Shown: one piece after another, positions 1-15,000 of the stretch | How the letters are laid out: the number at the start of each line of letters is the position of its first letter | Position numbering within the stretch: the stretch's first letter is position 1 | NCBI RefSeq assembly: GCF_030767025.1 | Contig: NZ_JASITE010000002.1 | Span: 372,001 to 436,000, forward strand | Length of the DNA stretch: 64,000 nt | Source: Nocardia sp. CC227C | Lineage (GTDB): Bacteria > Actinomycetota > Actinomycetes > Mycobacteriales > Mycobacteriaceae | Direction of reading: 5' to 3' | The notes under the pieces: generated by a model | Told to the model about the DNA's origin: nothing | Database searches by the model: none | What the model saw: the letters and a program-made list of their open reading frames with translations, nothing else | Translations under genes and position numbers: made by a program

Positions 1-3000
1 CCGGCGTCTCCGGCGGCAGGACCACCTGATGCGGTCCGTCGGCGTCCTCCGGGAATACGGTGCGCAGGATCTCGTGACGTGCGACGACATCGGCGACGGC
101 CAGACGCAGCGCGTCGATGTCCAAGCGCCCGCGCAGTCGCAGTCCGATCGGAATGTTGTAGGCCCCGGAGCCGGGTTCGAATCGGTTGAGGAACCACAGG
201 CGCTGCTGCGCCGAGGACAGCGGCACCCGGACGGGCCGCTCGCGCGCCGTCAACGCCGGACGGACCGGACGCCCGCCCGATCCCGAATCATCCAGCAGGA
301 CAGCCAGTTCGGCGGGAGTGGGGTGGTCGAAGACCGACCGCACCGCGAGCTGTCGCCCGCCGACGGCTGCGAGCCGCGCGACCAGCTGGGTCGCCGAGAG
401 CGAGTTGCCGCCGATGTCGAAGAAGTCCTGATCGGCCCCGATATCGGACCGGCCGAGCACCTCACCCATGACCCCGGCCACCAGCGCTTCGGTGGGTGTC
501 CGCGGGGCGCGGCCGGGAGCAGCGGTCGGCCAGACCGGTTCCGACAGCGCTCGACGGTCCAGTTTTCCGTTGGGCGACAGTGGAATCGACGCCAGTGGCA
601 CGAACACCGCCGGAACCATGTGAGTGGGCAGTCGCCGCGCCGCGGCCTCCCGCAGCCGCGCCGGATCGGCGGCGGCGTCCTCGCCGTCCGGCACGACGTA
701 GCAGACGATGGCCGGGGTGTCGGTCGGATCGCGCCGTATCTCGGTGTGCGCGAAGCGGATACCGTCGAGCTGGGCCATCACCGCGCTGATCTCGCCGAGT
801 TCGACGCGGAAGCCGCGGATCTTCACCTGGTCGTCGCCGCGGCCCAGGAACATCAGCTCGCCCTCGTCCGTCCACCGCACCGCATCGCCGGTCCGGTACA
901 TGCGCTCGCCCGGCACGGTGGCGTAGGGATTCGCCACGAAGCGCTGCGCGGTGAGCCCGGGGCGCAGCCGGTAGCCACGCGCCAGGCCGTCACCTGCGAT
1001 GTACAGATCTCCGGCGACCCCCGGCGGGAGCGGCCGCAACCGCTGGTCCAGCACGGCCACGGCGGTACCGCGGATCGGGCGTCCGAGCACCACCGGAGCC
1101 GCATCCGTCAGCGGTTCGGAGATGGCGCTCATGATGGTGGTCTCGGTCGGGCCGTACCCGTTGTGCAGCGCCCGTCCGGGCGACCAGCGGGCGACCAGCT
1201 CGGCGCCCACGGCCTCACCGCCCACCACCAGGCAACGCAGTGCGGGCAGCGGCCAGCGGTCGACGTCGACACTGGCCAGCGCTGCCGGGGTGATGAACGC
1301 GTGGGTGACCCGTTCGCGGTCGAGCAGCGCCGCCAGTTCGTCGCCGCCGTACACCTCGGGCGGGGCGATCACCATGGTCGCTCCCGCCCCCCAGGCGAGC
1401 AGCAGTTCGAGCACCGCCGCGTCGAAACTCGGCGACGCGAAATGCAGTGTCCGGCTGTCGGATTCCACGCCGTACCGGATGCGCTGCTCCAGCGCGAACC
1501 CCGCGAGTCCACGGTGGGTCACCGCCACGCCTTTGGGCCGGCCGGTGGACCCGGAGGTGTAGATGACGTACGCGATGTCGTCGATGCCCGGCGAGCGCAC
1601 CCGGTCCGTGTCCGATACCGGCTCCCCCGAGCCGAATCGCTCCAGTTCGGCCAGGGACAGCCAGGTGATGTCCGGCGGCAGTTCCGCGCCCGCCGCCGCG
1701 CCGGTCACGCCCAAGCGCGCGCCGGAATCGGCGAGCATGTGCCGGATGCGGTCGGCGGGATAGCGGAGGTCCACGGGGAGGAAAGCCGCACCGGTCTTGG
1801 TGACCGACACCGTCGCCAGTACGGACGCGGCCGAGCGCGGCAGGGCCAGGGCGACCGTGTCACCCGGACCGACGCCGTGCGCGATCAGGGCGTGCGCCAC
1901 CCGGTTCGACCGGTCGTCCAGCTCGCCGTAGCGCGACTCGCCGTCCGGCGCGATCAGGGCGATGCGGTCGCGGTCGGTGGTGGCGGCGGCGAACAGCTCC
2001 GGCAGGGTGGCCGCCACGGGTCCGGGCGCGCCCCGGGCCGGAACCAGGCTGGCGCGCTCGGCCACCGACAGCAGATCGAGATCACCGACCGGTTTGTGCG
2101 GACTCCTGCTGACTTGGGCCAGCAGCCGCAGGAACCGACCCGCCAGACGCTCGGCCGTCCCGGCGTCGAAGATATCGGTGGCGTAGGTCAACCGGATGTC
2201 GATACCGTCCGGATCGCCCTGGGCGGTCTGTGTTTCGGTGAAGGTGAACTGGAGATCGAACTTCGCGGTGTCGAGCGCGATCTCCTCGATCGTCACCTCG
2301 ATGTCATCGAGCCGCGGTGCGCCCGGCAGCGCGTCGTGGACCGACAGCATCACCTGGAACAGCGGGTGATGCGCGGTGGACCGCCTGGGGTCGAGTGCCT
2401 CGACCAAGCGCTCGAACGGAATATCGCTGTGCGCGAACGCATCCAGATCACGATCGCGCACGGCGGCCAGCAGGTCGGTGAAAGCGGTGGCGCGGTCGAC
2501 CGGGGTGCGCAGCGCCAGCGTGCCCGCGAACATGCCGATCAGCGGGTGCAGCCGGGCGTCGGCGCGACCGGAGACAGGCGTGCCGACCACTACGTCGTCG
2601 GTGCCGGACAGACGGGCCAACAGGACCGCGAGGACGCTGTGCAGCACCATGAACAGGCTCGCGTCGTGATCGCGGGCGACCCGCAGCAGCGCGGCGTGCG
2701 CGGAGCCGTCGAGTCGGGCGACGACCGCCGCGCCGTGCTGGTCCCGTACCGCCGGGCGCGGGCGGTCGGTGGGCAGTTCGAGGCATTCGGGTGCACCCGA
2801 GAGCGTGTCCCGCCAGTAGTTCAGCTGGCGGGCGGCGACGCTGTTCGCATCCTCCTCGTCGCCCAGCAGCTCCCGCTGCCAGATGCTGAAATCGGCGTAC
2901 TGGACCGCTAGTTCGGGCCATGTCGGCGTCTGCCCTCGCCGCCGTGCCGTGTAGGCCGCGGCCAGATCCGCGGCCAACGGCGCGATCGAACCGCCGTCGG

Positions 3001-6000
3001 CGGCGATATGGTGCACGACCACCGCCAGCAGCCGATCGCCGTCGACCCGCAGCAGTTCGGCGCGTACCGGCAGTTCGGTGGCGAGATCGAATCCCGCGAC
3101 GGCCAGCGTGCACAGCCGCGACGCCAACTCCTCGGCGGCGCAGTCCACCACGGGCAGCTCGAACCGCAGCTCGTCCACGGGCAGCACCACCTGATGCGGC
3201 CCGGTCGCGTCCTGCGGAAACACCGTGCGCAGCGCCTCGTGCCGAATCACCACGTCGCGCAGCGCCGCGCCGAGGGCCGCCACGTCGACCGCACCGTGCA
3301 GACGCAGCGCCATCGGGATGTTGTAGGCGCCGGAATCGGCGTCGAATCGGTTGAGGAACCACAGGCGCTGCTGCGCCGGGGACAGCGGCACCCGGTCCGG
3401 GCGAGGTCCGCGGCACAGGCGCGGCAGCGCCGGTTCGCCCTGTGCCAGGCGCTCGTCCACGAGCTGAGCCAGCCGCTCCGGCGTCGGGTGCTCGAACACC
3501 GCGCGCACCCCGAGCCGGTGACCGGTCGCGGTGGCGATCTGCGCGACCAGTCGTGTCGCCGTGAGCGAGGTGCCGCCGAGCTCGAAGAAGTCGTGGTCGG
3601 CGCAGACCCGCTCGCGACCGGTGATCTCGGCCATGGCCGCTGCCACCAGGATCTCACTGGGCGTCTCTGGATCGCGGCCACCCTCGACCGCGTCCCAGTC
3701 GGGTTCGGGCAGTGCCTGCCGATCCAGTTTCCCGCTGGGCGAGAGTGGAACCGTGTCCAGCGCGATCACGGCGGCGGGAACCATGTAGCCCGGCAGCCGG
3801 GCAGCGGCGTGGGTGCGCACCACGCGCACGTCCACCGGCCGGGTGGTGGTGACGTAGACGACGAGCCGGGGCGTACCTGCCCGATCGTATCGAACTTCGG
3901 TGTGCGCGAAACCGATCCCCGCGATGGCGGACACCACGGAACTGATCTCGCCGAGTTCGATGCGGAAGCCGCGAATCTTCACCTGGTCGTCCCCGCGTCC
4001 AACGAAGACCAGATCCCCCGAGGCGGACCACCGCACCACGTCACCCGTGCGGTACATCCGCTCGCCCGGCGTCGTGGCGAACGGATTCGCGACGAAACGC
4101 TCCGCGGTGAGCCCCGGACGCTCCAGATAGCCGCGCGCCAGGCCCGCGCCCGCCACGTACAGCTCTCCCGCCACCCCGGCCGGCACCGGGCGCAGTCGGG
4201 TGTCCAGCACGGCGACCGCCACACCGCGAATCGGGCGGCCGAGCACGACCGGCTGATCCGTCGGCAGTGCCGCCGAGATCACCGGCGCCACAGTGGCTTC
4301 CGAGGGTCCGTAGGCATTGAACATGGCGCGGTGTGCGGCCCAGCGGGTTACCAGATCACCGCCGACCGCCTCGCCTCCGACGACGAGGCAGCGCAGCGCG
4401 GGCAAGCGCCAGCGGGCCGCGTCGATACTCGCCAGGGCCGCGGGGGTGAGGAACGCGTGCGTCACCGCCTGCCCCTTGAGCAGGGTCGCCAGGTCGTCAC
4501 CGCCGTAGCTGTCGGCGGGGGCCACCACCATGGTCGCCCCCGCGCACCAGGCCAGCAGCAGTTCCAGCACCGAGGCGTCGAAGCTGGGCGATGCGAAATG
4601 CAGTGTCCGGCTGGTGGACTCGACACCATAGCGAGTGCGTTGCTCCTGGGCGAATCCGGCCAGCCCGCGATGCGGCACGGCCACGCCCTTGGGTACCCCG
4701 GTCGAACCCGAGGTGTAGATGACATAGGCGACGTCATCGACATGTACGCTCCGGAGACGGTCCGAATCCGTCACCGGCGCGTCCGATCCGGACTCCGGAA
4801 CCGCATCGACGCACAACCAGGCGACCGCCGGTTCGGCCGGTAGATGTCCCTGATCGGCCGCGGTGGTCACCCCCAATCGCGCGCCGGAGTCGGTGAGCAT
4901 GTGCTGGATCCGCTCGATCGGATGTCGCACGTCGACCGGGAGGTAGGCGGCGCCGGTCTTGGCGACCGCGACGGTGGCGACCACCGACTCGACCGACCGC
5001 GCCATTCCCAGCGCCACCACCGTTGCGGGGCCGGCACCGCGCGCGATGAGCAGGCGCGCCAACCGGTTCGACCATTCGTCGAGTTCGCGGTAGGTCAGGG
5101 CGCGGTCCTCGCACACCAGCGCGACACGGTCCGGATCGGCCGCCGCCAGCGCGAACAGTTCCGGGAGGGTGAGCAGGATGTCGGACTCCGGGCCGTGCAC
5201 CGGGGACAGCGCGCGCGTTTCCTCCGGGGTGAGGATGTCGACGACGCCCACCGGCACATCCGGATCGGCCGTCACCGCGTCGAGTACGCGCAGTAGTCGA
5301 GCGCCGAGTCCGGCCGCGGTCGCCTCGTCGAACAGGTCGGTGGCGTAGGTCAGACACAGTTCGAACCCGCCGTCGCCGGGGGAACCGAAAGCGAACTGCA
5401 GGTCGAACTTGGCCACGGTCAGGTGGACCCGCAGAATCGAGACCTCGAGTTCGGGCAGTCGGGGCGCGGCGGGCACGAGATCGTCCACCGACAGGCTCAC
5501 CTGGAACAGCGGGTGATACGCGGTGGAGCGCACCGGGTTCAGCGCCTCGACCAGCTGCTCGAACGGCAGGTCGGCGTGCGCGAACGCACCGAGGTCGGTC
5601 TCGCGCACCTCGCGCAGCAGCTCGCGGAAGCTCCGGTCGTGATCGACCGCGGTGCGCAACACCAGGGTGCCGACGAACGCGCCGACCAGTTCCTCGAGCT
5701 CGGGTTCGGTGCGGCCCGCGACCGCGGTGCCGATGGCGATGTCGGATCCGCCGCCCAGCCGCGCCAACAGCAGCGCGACGACCGCGTGCAACACCATGAA
5801 CTCGGTGACGTCGTGGTCGCGCGCGAAGGCCCGCAGCCGCGCGTGCGACGCGGCGGACACGGGCAGCCGCACCGCCGCACCGCGATGGGTCGCCACCGCC
5901 GGACGCGGACGGTCGATCGGCAGCTCGAGGCAGTCCGGCAGTCCTGCCAATCGTGAGCGCCAGTACCGCAGCTGGCGTCCGGCTACGCTGTCCGGATCGC

Positions 6001-9000
6001 GCTCGTCGCCCAGCAGCTCCGCCTGCCACACCGCGAAGTCGCGGAACTGCACGGGCAACGGCGACCATTCCGGGGCGTGTCCGGTCCGGCGCGCCGTGTA
6101 GGCGGTCATGAGATCCGCCAAGAGCGGAGTCAATGACCACCCGTCCATGGCGATGTGGTGGACGGTCAGGGCAAGGGTGAAGTCCGCGTCGCCGCTGCGC
6201 ATCAGCTCCGCCCGCAACGGCAGCTCGGTGGTCAGATCGAACCCGGGTTCGGCGAAGGCCTCCACGTCGTACTCGACCTCGAGCGGCGACACCTCCAGGC
6301 GGGTCAGCGGCATCGGCACGTCGTGGGCGGGGATGACCACCTGGTGCGGGCCGTGTTCGTCCTGTGGATAGAGGGTCCGCAGGATCTCGTGCCGGGTGAT
6401 CACGTCGAGCAGCGCCGCGCGCAGCGCCGCCTCGTCCAGCGCGCCGCGCAATCGCAGCGCCGCCGGGATGTTGTACACGCCGGAATCGGTGTCGAGCTGG
6501 TTGAGGAACCACAGCCGCTGCTGTGCGGAGGACAGCGGTGTCCGGGCCGGTGCCGCGCCCGGGCGCAGCCTCGGTCGGGGCGCGACCGCCCGGCCCGCGG
6601 CTCCGTCCAAGATGCGGGCCAACCCTTCCGGGGTCGGATGCTCGAACACGTCCCGGACGGCAAGCCGGTGACCGTGGGCGGCGGCGATCCGGGATACCAG
6701 CAGTGTGGCCGACAGCGAGTCGCCGCCCAGGTCGAAGAAGGCATGATCGGCGTGGACTCTTTCCCGACCGAGAATGCGCGCCATCTCGGCGGCCACCAGC
6801 TCCTCGGCCGGGGTCGCGGGTGCGCGCCCGGGTTCGTCGGCGTCCCACACGGGTTTCGGCAGTGCGCGACGGTCCAGTTTTCCGCTCGGCGACAACGGCA
6901 CCGCCGCCAGCGGGATGACCGCCGACGGCACCATGTGGGCGGGCAGCCGCGCCGCGGCGTGCGCACGCACCGCCCGCGGATCCACCGCATCGCCGAGCAC
7001 GTAGCAGACGATCCGCGCGCGCCCGCCGTCGTCGTCGCGAATCTCGGTGTGCGCGAAGCGGACTCCAGCGAACCCGGCGACAACGGCGCTGATCTCGCCT
7101 AGTTCCACGCGGAAGCCACGCAGCTTCACCTGGTCGTCGGCGCGGCCGACGAACACCAACTCCCCACCCCGGGTCCAGCGCACCAGGTCACCGGTGCGGT
7201 ACATGCGCTCCCCCGCACCACCGCAGGGGTCGGCCACGAAGCGCGTCGCCGTCGCGCCTGGACGACCCCGGTAACCGCGCGCCAGTCCCGCACCGCTGAG
7301 ATACAGCTCGCCGACAACCCCGAGCGGGACCGGACGCAGGCGACGATCGAGTACGACCAGTCCGGCACCGCGGATCGGGCCGCCCAGGACTATTCGCTCT
7401 CCCGGCGAGAGCGCCGCGGAGACGACGGCGGCGATGGTGGCCTCGGTCGGACCGTACGCGTTGAACAGCGTCCGGTCCCGTCCCCAGCGCCGTACCAGCT
7501 CGGCGCTCACGGCGTCGCCGCCGACGATCAGGGCGCGCAGTCCGGGCAACGGCCAGCGCCTGGCGTCGATGGTGGCGAGTGCGCCGGGAGTCAGGAAAGC
7601 ATGGCTGATCTGTTCCCGCTCCAGCAGTTCGGCCAGCTCGTCTCCGCCGTACAGCTCTGGCGGCGCGACCACCACGGTCGCGCCCGCACCCCAGGCCAGC
7701 AGTAGTTCCAGCACCGAAGCGTCGAAGCTGGGTGAGGCGAAATGCAGTGTCCGAGCGCTGGATTCGACGCCGAACTGCTCGGCCATGGTGCGGGTGAAGT
7801 TCGCCAGCCCGGTATGGGTGACCGCCACGCCCTTGGGGTTTCCGGTGGAGCCGGAGGTGTAGATCACATAGGCGGCGTGCCCGATTCGCAGCGGCGCGAC
7901 CCGGTCCGCGTCGGTGACCGGGGCGTCGGACAGCCGCGCCTGCGCATCGGTCACCGCCGGGTCGTCGAGAACCAGCCATTCCACGTCACCGTCGGGCAGT
8001 TCGCCACGATGGGCGGTGACGGTGAGGCCCACCCCGACGGCGGAGTCGGTGAGCATGTGCTGCTTGCGCGGCATCGGATAGGTCGGGTCGACCGGCAGGA
8101 AGGCCGCCCCCGCCTTGGCCACCGCCACCAGGGCGCACAAGGATTCGACCGACCGTGAGATAGCCAGCGCGACAGCACTTTCCGGACCGACACCAACGGC
8201 GATCAGCAGCCGGGCGAGCCGATTGGACACCCGGTCCAGTTCGCCGTAGGTCAGCTCCCGCGCCCCGGCCCGGACGGCGGCTCGGGCGGGGTCGATCGCG
8301 GCCGCGGCGGTGAAGATCTCGGCCAGCGTGCGGACCGGTGCGGCCGCCGCGCCGTGCGCCGGTGCCAGGGTGCGGGTCTCGTCGACGGTCAGCAGCGGCA
8401 GCTCGCCGACGGGCAGCTCCGGATCGGCCGTCGCGGCGGTGAGCAAAGCGGTGTAGCGCTCGACCAACCGGCGTGCTGAGTCGGGCGCGAAGAGATCGGT
8501 GGCATAGGTCAGCTCGACCTCGATGCCCGCCGGAGCACCAGCGGCCGTACGCCTTTCGACCAGGGTGAACTGTAGATCCCACCGGGCGGTTCCGGTGTCG
8601 AGCGCTGTCGCGGTCGTGTGCAGTCCGGGCAACTCCACCGTATCGGCCACCTCGCCGTGCACGGACAGCATCACCTGGAACAGCGGATGGTGCGCCGACG
8701 ACCGGACCGGCGCCAGCGCCTCGACCAGCCGCTCGAATGGCAGATCGGCATGGGCGAAGGCGTCCAGATCGATGTCGCGCACCGTATCCAGCAGGGCGGC
8801 GAACGGCGCGGCGGTGTCCACGGGCGTGCGCAGCACCAGGGTGCCCACGAACATGCCGATGAGATCGTCGAGCCGGGGATCGGTGCGCCCCGCGACCGGG
8901 GTGCCGATGGCGACGTCGTCGGTGGCGGCGAGCCGCGCCAGCAGCGCGGCCAGAGCCGCGTGCAGCACCATGAAGACGCTCACGCCCCGGTGGTGCGCCA

Positions 9001-12000
9001 CCGTCGCCACCGCGGCGTGCACCGGCGCTGCGAGCCGGGTGCGCACGGTATCCCCGCGCTGGGACGCCACCGGCGGTCGCGGCCGGTCGGTGGGCAGATC
9101 CAGACATTCGGGCAGCTCCGCGAGGCGTTCACGCCAGTGGTTCAGCTGCCGGGCGGCCAGGCTGCCCGGGTCGTCCGGGCTGCCCAGCGAATTCTGCTGC
9201 CACACCGCGAAATCCGCGTACTGCACCGGCAGCGGCGGCCATTCCGGCGCGACGCCGGAGAGCCGGGCGCGGTAGGCCGCCGCGAGATCCCCGGCGAGCG
9301 GCGTCAGCGACCAGCCGTCCGCGGCGATGTGGTGCACGACGACCACGAGCAGATGCTCGTCCGGCGCCAGCCGCAGCAGGCCCACCCGTATCGGCGTGTC
9401 CACCGTCAGATCGAAACCGGCAGCGGCGAATTCGCGTGCATCGGCGTCGGCGGTCGCGGGAGCGGAAGCGATACGGGCGATCGGCGTCTCGGCGGCGGCC
9501 CGCACCACCTGGTGCGGGCCCTCGGCGTCCTCCGGGAACACCGTGCGCAGCACCTCGTGGCGCGCCACCACGTCCGAGACGGCGGATTCCAGGGCGGGGA
9601 TCGCCAACCGGCCCGACAAGCGCAGCGCGACAGCGATGTTGTACGCGCCCGACTCGACGTCGTAGCGGTTCAGGAACCACAGCCGCCGCTGTGCCGACGA
9701 CAGCGGTATCCGACCCGACCGCGGTCCGACCGTCAGCGCGAGCCGACCGCCGGTGCCCGCGACCGTCTCCAACCGAGCGGCCAACCCCGCCACCGTCGGT
9801 GCGTCGAACAACGCCCTGACCTCGACCACCGCATCCAGTGACCGACTCAGGCGGGCGGCCACCTTCGTCGCGAGCAGGGAATTGCCGCCGCGGGCGAAGA
9901 AGTCGTCGTCGAGGCCGATCCGATCCGCCCCGAGTGCCTCGGCGAATACCGCCGCCACCAGCCGTTCCACCCGGGTCAGCGGCTCTCGGAAGCGAGCGGG
10001 TGCGAAGACCGGATCCGGCAGCGCGGCACGGTCGACCTTGCCGGTGGCCGTCATCGGCAGTGCGGGCAGCACCACGAGCGCGGCGGGCACCATGTAGGCG
10101 GGCAGCACGGCGGACAGTCGGGCCCGCACGTCCTCCGGATCCGGGGTGTGGCCCGGCGCGGGGGCGAGATAGGCGACCAGCCGGTCGCCGCCCGCCGCGT
10201 CCGGGCGGGTGACGACCACCGTGGCGGCGATGCCCTCCTGCGCGAGCAGGGCGGCCTCGATATCGCCCAGCTCGATCCGGAATCCGCGGACCTTGACCTG
10301 AAAATCGGTGCGCCCGTGGTATTCCAGCTCTCCCGCCGGTGTCCACGCCGCGAGATCCCCGGTGCGGTACATGCGTTCGCCCGGCGCGGCGAACGGGTCG
10401 GGCACGAAACGTTCCGCCGTCAACGCCCCCGTCCCGACATAGCCGTGCGCCAACTGGACGCCAGCGAGATGTAGTTCGCCCACCACACCGGGCGGGACCG
10501 GCCGCAACCGCGCGTCCAAGACGTAGACCCGGGTATTCCATTCCGGGCGGCCGATCGCGACGGTCGCGCTGTCGGAGTCGTCCACCCGGTGCGCGGTCAC
10601 CGACACCGCGGCTTCCGTGGGGCCGTACAGATTCCACAGCTGGATATGGGGGTTGACCCGGCGGAAGCGCTGTGCCGTGGCCGCGGGCAGCGCCTCACCG
10701 ATGGCGAGCACCAGCCGCGTCATGGCGGGCAGCTCGGCGGGCGAGGTGGCCAGCAGGGCGGTCAGCATGGACGGCACCAGATGCAGCACGGACACCCGCT
10801 GCGCGTCGATGAGTGCGCGCAGGTACGCGGGGTCACGGTGGCCCTCCGGGGCGGCGATCACGGTGCGGCCGCCGACCAGTACCGCCGAATAGAGTTCCCA
10901 CACCGACAGATCGAAGGTCGCGGCCGTCTTCAACAGCACGGTGTCATCGCTGTCCAGGCCGAATGTCGCCTGCTTCCACAGCAATTGGTTCAGCACCGCG
11001 CGGTGGGGCACCGCCACGCCCTTCGGACGGCCCGTGGACCCCGAGGTGAACACGATATAGGCGGTGTGCTCCGGGCGCAGCGGGGCGTTCCGTTCACCGT
11101 CGAGGACGGGGTAGCGCGGCAGCGCGGACAGCTCCAGCGCGTCGATCTCCACCACCGGCGCGGAGGTGGGCGGCAGACCGGCGGAATCGTCGGCGGTGCT
11201 CAGCAGTAGGTGCGGATCGGCGACGCGGAGCACCCGGTCGAGCCGTTCCGCGGGCTGGCCCGGGTCGACGGGGATGTACGCGCCCCCGGCCACCAGCACG
11301 GCGTACATGCCGACTATCAGCTCGGTCGAACGGCGCACCGCCAGCGCCACCCGCCGCTCCGGGCCGACGCCCAGCGTGATCAGGTGGCGGGCGAGACGGT
11401 TCACCCGTGCGGAGAACTCCGCGTAGGTCAGAGACAGCGGCTCCGCGTCGGTACCGGCATCCACCACCAGGGCCACGGCCGCCGGGGTCCGGGCGGCCTG
11501 CGCGGCGAACATCGAGGCGAGCGTCTGGCGGGCCGGTAGGGGGTGGTCGGTGGCGTTCCACTCGTGCAGGATTCGCACCCGCTCGACGGTGTCGAGCAGA
11601 TCCAGGTCGCCCACCGGCAGGTGCGGGCGGGCGACGGCGTCGGTGAGCACGCGGGTGAACCGCGCCCCCAGGTCGGCGGCGGTTGCCTCGTCGAAGAGGT
11701 CGGTGGCGTACACGATATGCCCGTCGATCCCGGCGGGCGCTCCGGTGGCGTCGTGGTGGTCTGTGAGCACCAGTTGCAGGTCGAACTGGGCGACGCCGGT
11801 CTCGATGGCCGATCCGGAAACGGTCAGGCCGGGCATTTCGACCGCGACCGCACCCAGGTTCTGGAACGAGAAACCGATCTGCACCAGCGGATGCCGGGCG
11901 GTGGAGCGGACCGGATTCAGTTCCTCCACCAGTCGTTCGAACGGCAGCCGGGAGTGCGCGAAGGCGGCCAGGTCGACGGTCCGCTGCCGAGTCAGAAACG

Positions 12001-15000
12001 CCCGGAAGGATTCGTTCGGATCCAGCCGCGCCCGGAAGACGACGGTATTGACGAACATGCCGATCAAGCCGTCCAGATCGCGTTCGCCGCGACCGGCCAC
12101 CGGTGTGCCCACGGCGATGTCGGCCGTGCCCGACATCCGCGCCAGCAGTACCGAGAACGCCGCGTGCACGGCCATGAACGGCGTGGTGTCGGTGTCGCGG
12201 GTCAGTCGCAACAGTTCCGCGTGGACGGCGGCATCGACCGCCACGTCCACCGTCGCGCCCCGGTACGACTGCACCGCCGGACGCGGCCGGTCGTACGGCA
12301 GCGACAATTCGTCCGGCAGGTCGGCCAACTGGTCGCGCCAGTAGGTGAGTTCCGCCGCGGCAGCGCTGTCGGGATCGGCGGCGTCGCCGAGCGCCTCGCT
12401 CTGCCACATGCTGTAGTCGGCGTACTGGACCGGCAGCGCGGCCCAGTCCGGATCACGGCCGGACAGCCGTGCGGCGTACGCCGTGGAGAGGTCTGCGAAC
12501 AGCGGCGCCAACGACCATCCGTCGGCGGCGATATGGTGAATGACGACGACCAGCAGGTGATCGTGGGGTGCGGCGCGCAGCAGTTCGATCCGCAGCCCCG
12601 GCTGTGTGGTGAGGTCGAACCCGACACGGGCGATGGCGCGCAGGCATTCGTCCGTTTCCGCCGCGGGGACCTCGCGAACGTCCAGGGTCGGGGTGACCGT
12701 TTCCACCGGCAGCACCAACTGCCGCGGGCCGTCCGGACCGTCCGGGTAGACGGTCCGCAGCGGCTCGTGGCGGGCGATGAGGTCGGCGACGGCCGCACGC
12801 ATCGCGTCGACGTCCAGCTCGCCGCACATGCGCACCGCGAACGGGATGTTGTAGGTGTGGGCGCGCTGGTCGAATCGGTTGATGAACCACAGGCGCTGCT
12901 GTGCCGGGGACAGCGGAATGTGGGCGGGGCGCGACCGGACCGCCAGCCGCGTGTCTCGGGCTTCGGGGCGCAGCGCCGAAACCCGTTCGGCCAGACCGCC
13001 GACCGTCGACTCCTCCAGGACCAGTCTGATCGGCACGGCGACACCGAGTTCCGCGCCCAGGCGCGCGGCCACCCGGGTCGCGCTCAGCGAGTTCCCACCC
13101 AGTGCGAAGAAGCCGTCGTCCAACCCGACCCGCTCCACCTCGAGGACTTCCGCCAGCACGGCGGCGGTGGCTCGCTCGGCCCGGCTGACCGGGGCACGGT
13201 AGGCGGCGGTCACCGCGACCGGCTCAGGCAGCGCCCGACGGTCCAGCTTGCCGTTCACGGTCAGCGGAATGGCTTCCAGCGGCACGAACGCCGCAGGCAC
13301 CATATGCTCCGGAAGCCGCGCTGCCACGCCCGCGCGCAATTCCGACAATTCCAGCGCCACATCGGCTTCGGGCACCACGTAGGCCACGATCCGCGGCTCG
13401 TCGGGGCTGTCGCGGCGCAGGACCACCGCCGCCTGCCGCACCCGGGCATCGGCCAGCACCGCCGCCTCGATCTCACCGAGCTCGATGCGGAAGCCGCGCA
13501 GCTTGACCTGTTCGTCGGCACGGCCCAGGTATTCGAGTTCACCGGAGGCGGTCCAGCGGCCGAGGTCACCGGATCGGTACAGTCGCGCACCGGCGGGACC
13601 GAACGGATCGGCCACGAACCGCGCGGCGGTCAGCCCCGGCTGGCCGAGGTATCCGCGCGCGAGCTGGCCGCCGCACACGTAGATCTCCCCCACTACGCCG
13701 AGGGGAGCGGGCCGCATGCGCTTGTCCAGCAGCAGGATTCCCAGTCCGGGGAGGGCCCGGCCGATACCGCCGCCGGACGCCGCGGCGTCGCGGTCGAGGG
13801 CGCGGTGAGTGACGTGCACCGTGGTCTCGGTGATGCCGTACATATTGACCAGCCGCGGCGCGCTGTCGTCATGGCGGCGGTACCAGTCGGAGAGCCGGCG
13901 CGGGTCCAGCGCCTCACCACCGAAGATGATGTAGCGCAGCGCCAGCGGCGGTACCGGTTCGGCGCGTTCAGCCTCGGCGAGCTGGTGGAAAGCCGACGGT
14001 GTCTGGTTGAGCACGGTCACCCGCGCGCGCCGCAGCAACGTCAGGAACGCGTCCGGGGACCGCGACGTCTGATAGTCGACGACGACCACGGTTCCCCCGG
14101 TGAGCAGCGGACCCCACAGTTCCCACACCGAGAAGTCGAAGGCGTAGGAGTGGAACAGCGTCCACACGTCACGGTGATCGAACCCGAAGGCGGGAACAGA
14201 GTTTCGCAATAGCGTCACCACATTGGCGTGCGGGATCTGCACGCCCTTCGGGCGTCCGGTCGATCCCGAGGTGTAGATGACATAGGCGATATGCCCCGGT
14301 GTCAGCGAGCCCAGCCGATCGGCGGCGGCGACGGGAGCGGAGTCGGCCTCGTACGCGTCGCGGCGGTCCAGGTCGAGGACCGGAAGCTCGGGTGGCACCG
14401 GCAAGCCCAGCGCGCCGGCGGTGACGACGCAGGTCGGGCGGGCGTCGGAGAGCATGTAGGCGATCCGGTCGGGCGGATAGTCGGGATCGACAGGCAGGTA
14501 TCCGCCGCCAGCCTTGATCACGGCCAAGAGTGCGACGACCAACTCCGGCGAGCGCGGCAGCGCCACGGCGACCAGGGTTTCGGGGCCGACACCCCGCCGA
14601 ATCAGCGTTCGGGCCAGTCGATTCGCCCGCTTGTCCAACTCCCGGTAGGTCAGCGCGAAGCCGTCGCCGGTCACCGCGACAGCGGCGCCGTGCGCGGTGA
14701 CGACGGTGTCGAAGAGGTCCGAGAGCGTGGCGTCGGGAGTGAAGACGCCGTCGGCGGCGACCGCCGGAGTCAGCGCCCAGTCCCGCGCCACCAACCGCCG
14801 CTCGGCGTCGCCCATAACGGACAGCTCCGCCAGCGGCGTCGGCGGTGCGGCGCAGAGGAAGTCGCCGAGAAAGGCCAGGAAGCGCGTGTGGTGTGCCCGC
14901 AGTTCATCGACGGTGTAGCGCTCCGGATTGCCGATGAAGTCGATGTGCAGCTCGCCGTCGCCGGAGCCGTTGTAGATATTCACCGACAGGTCCTCGACCG

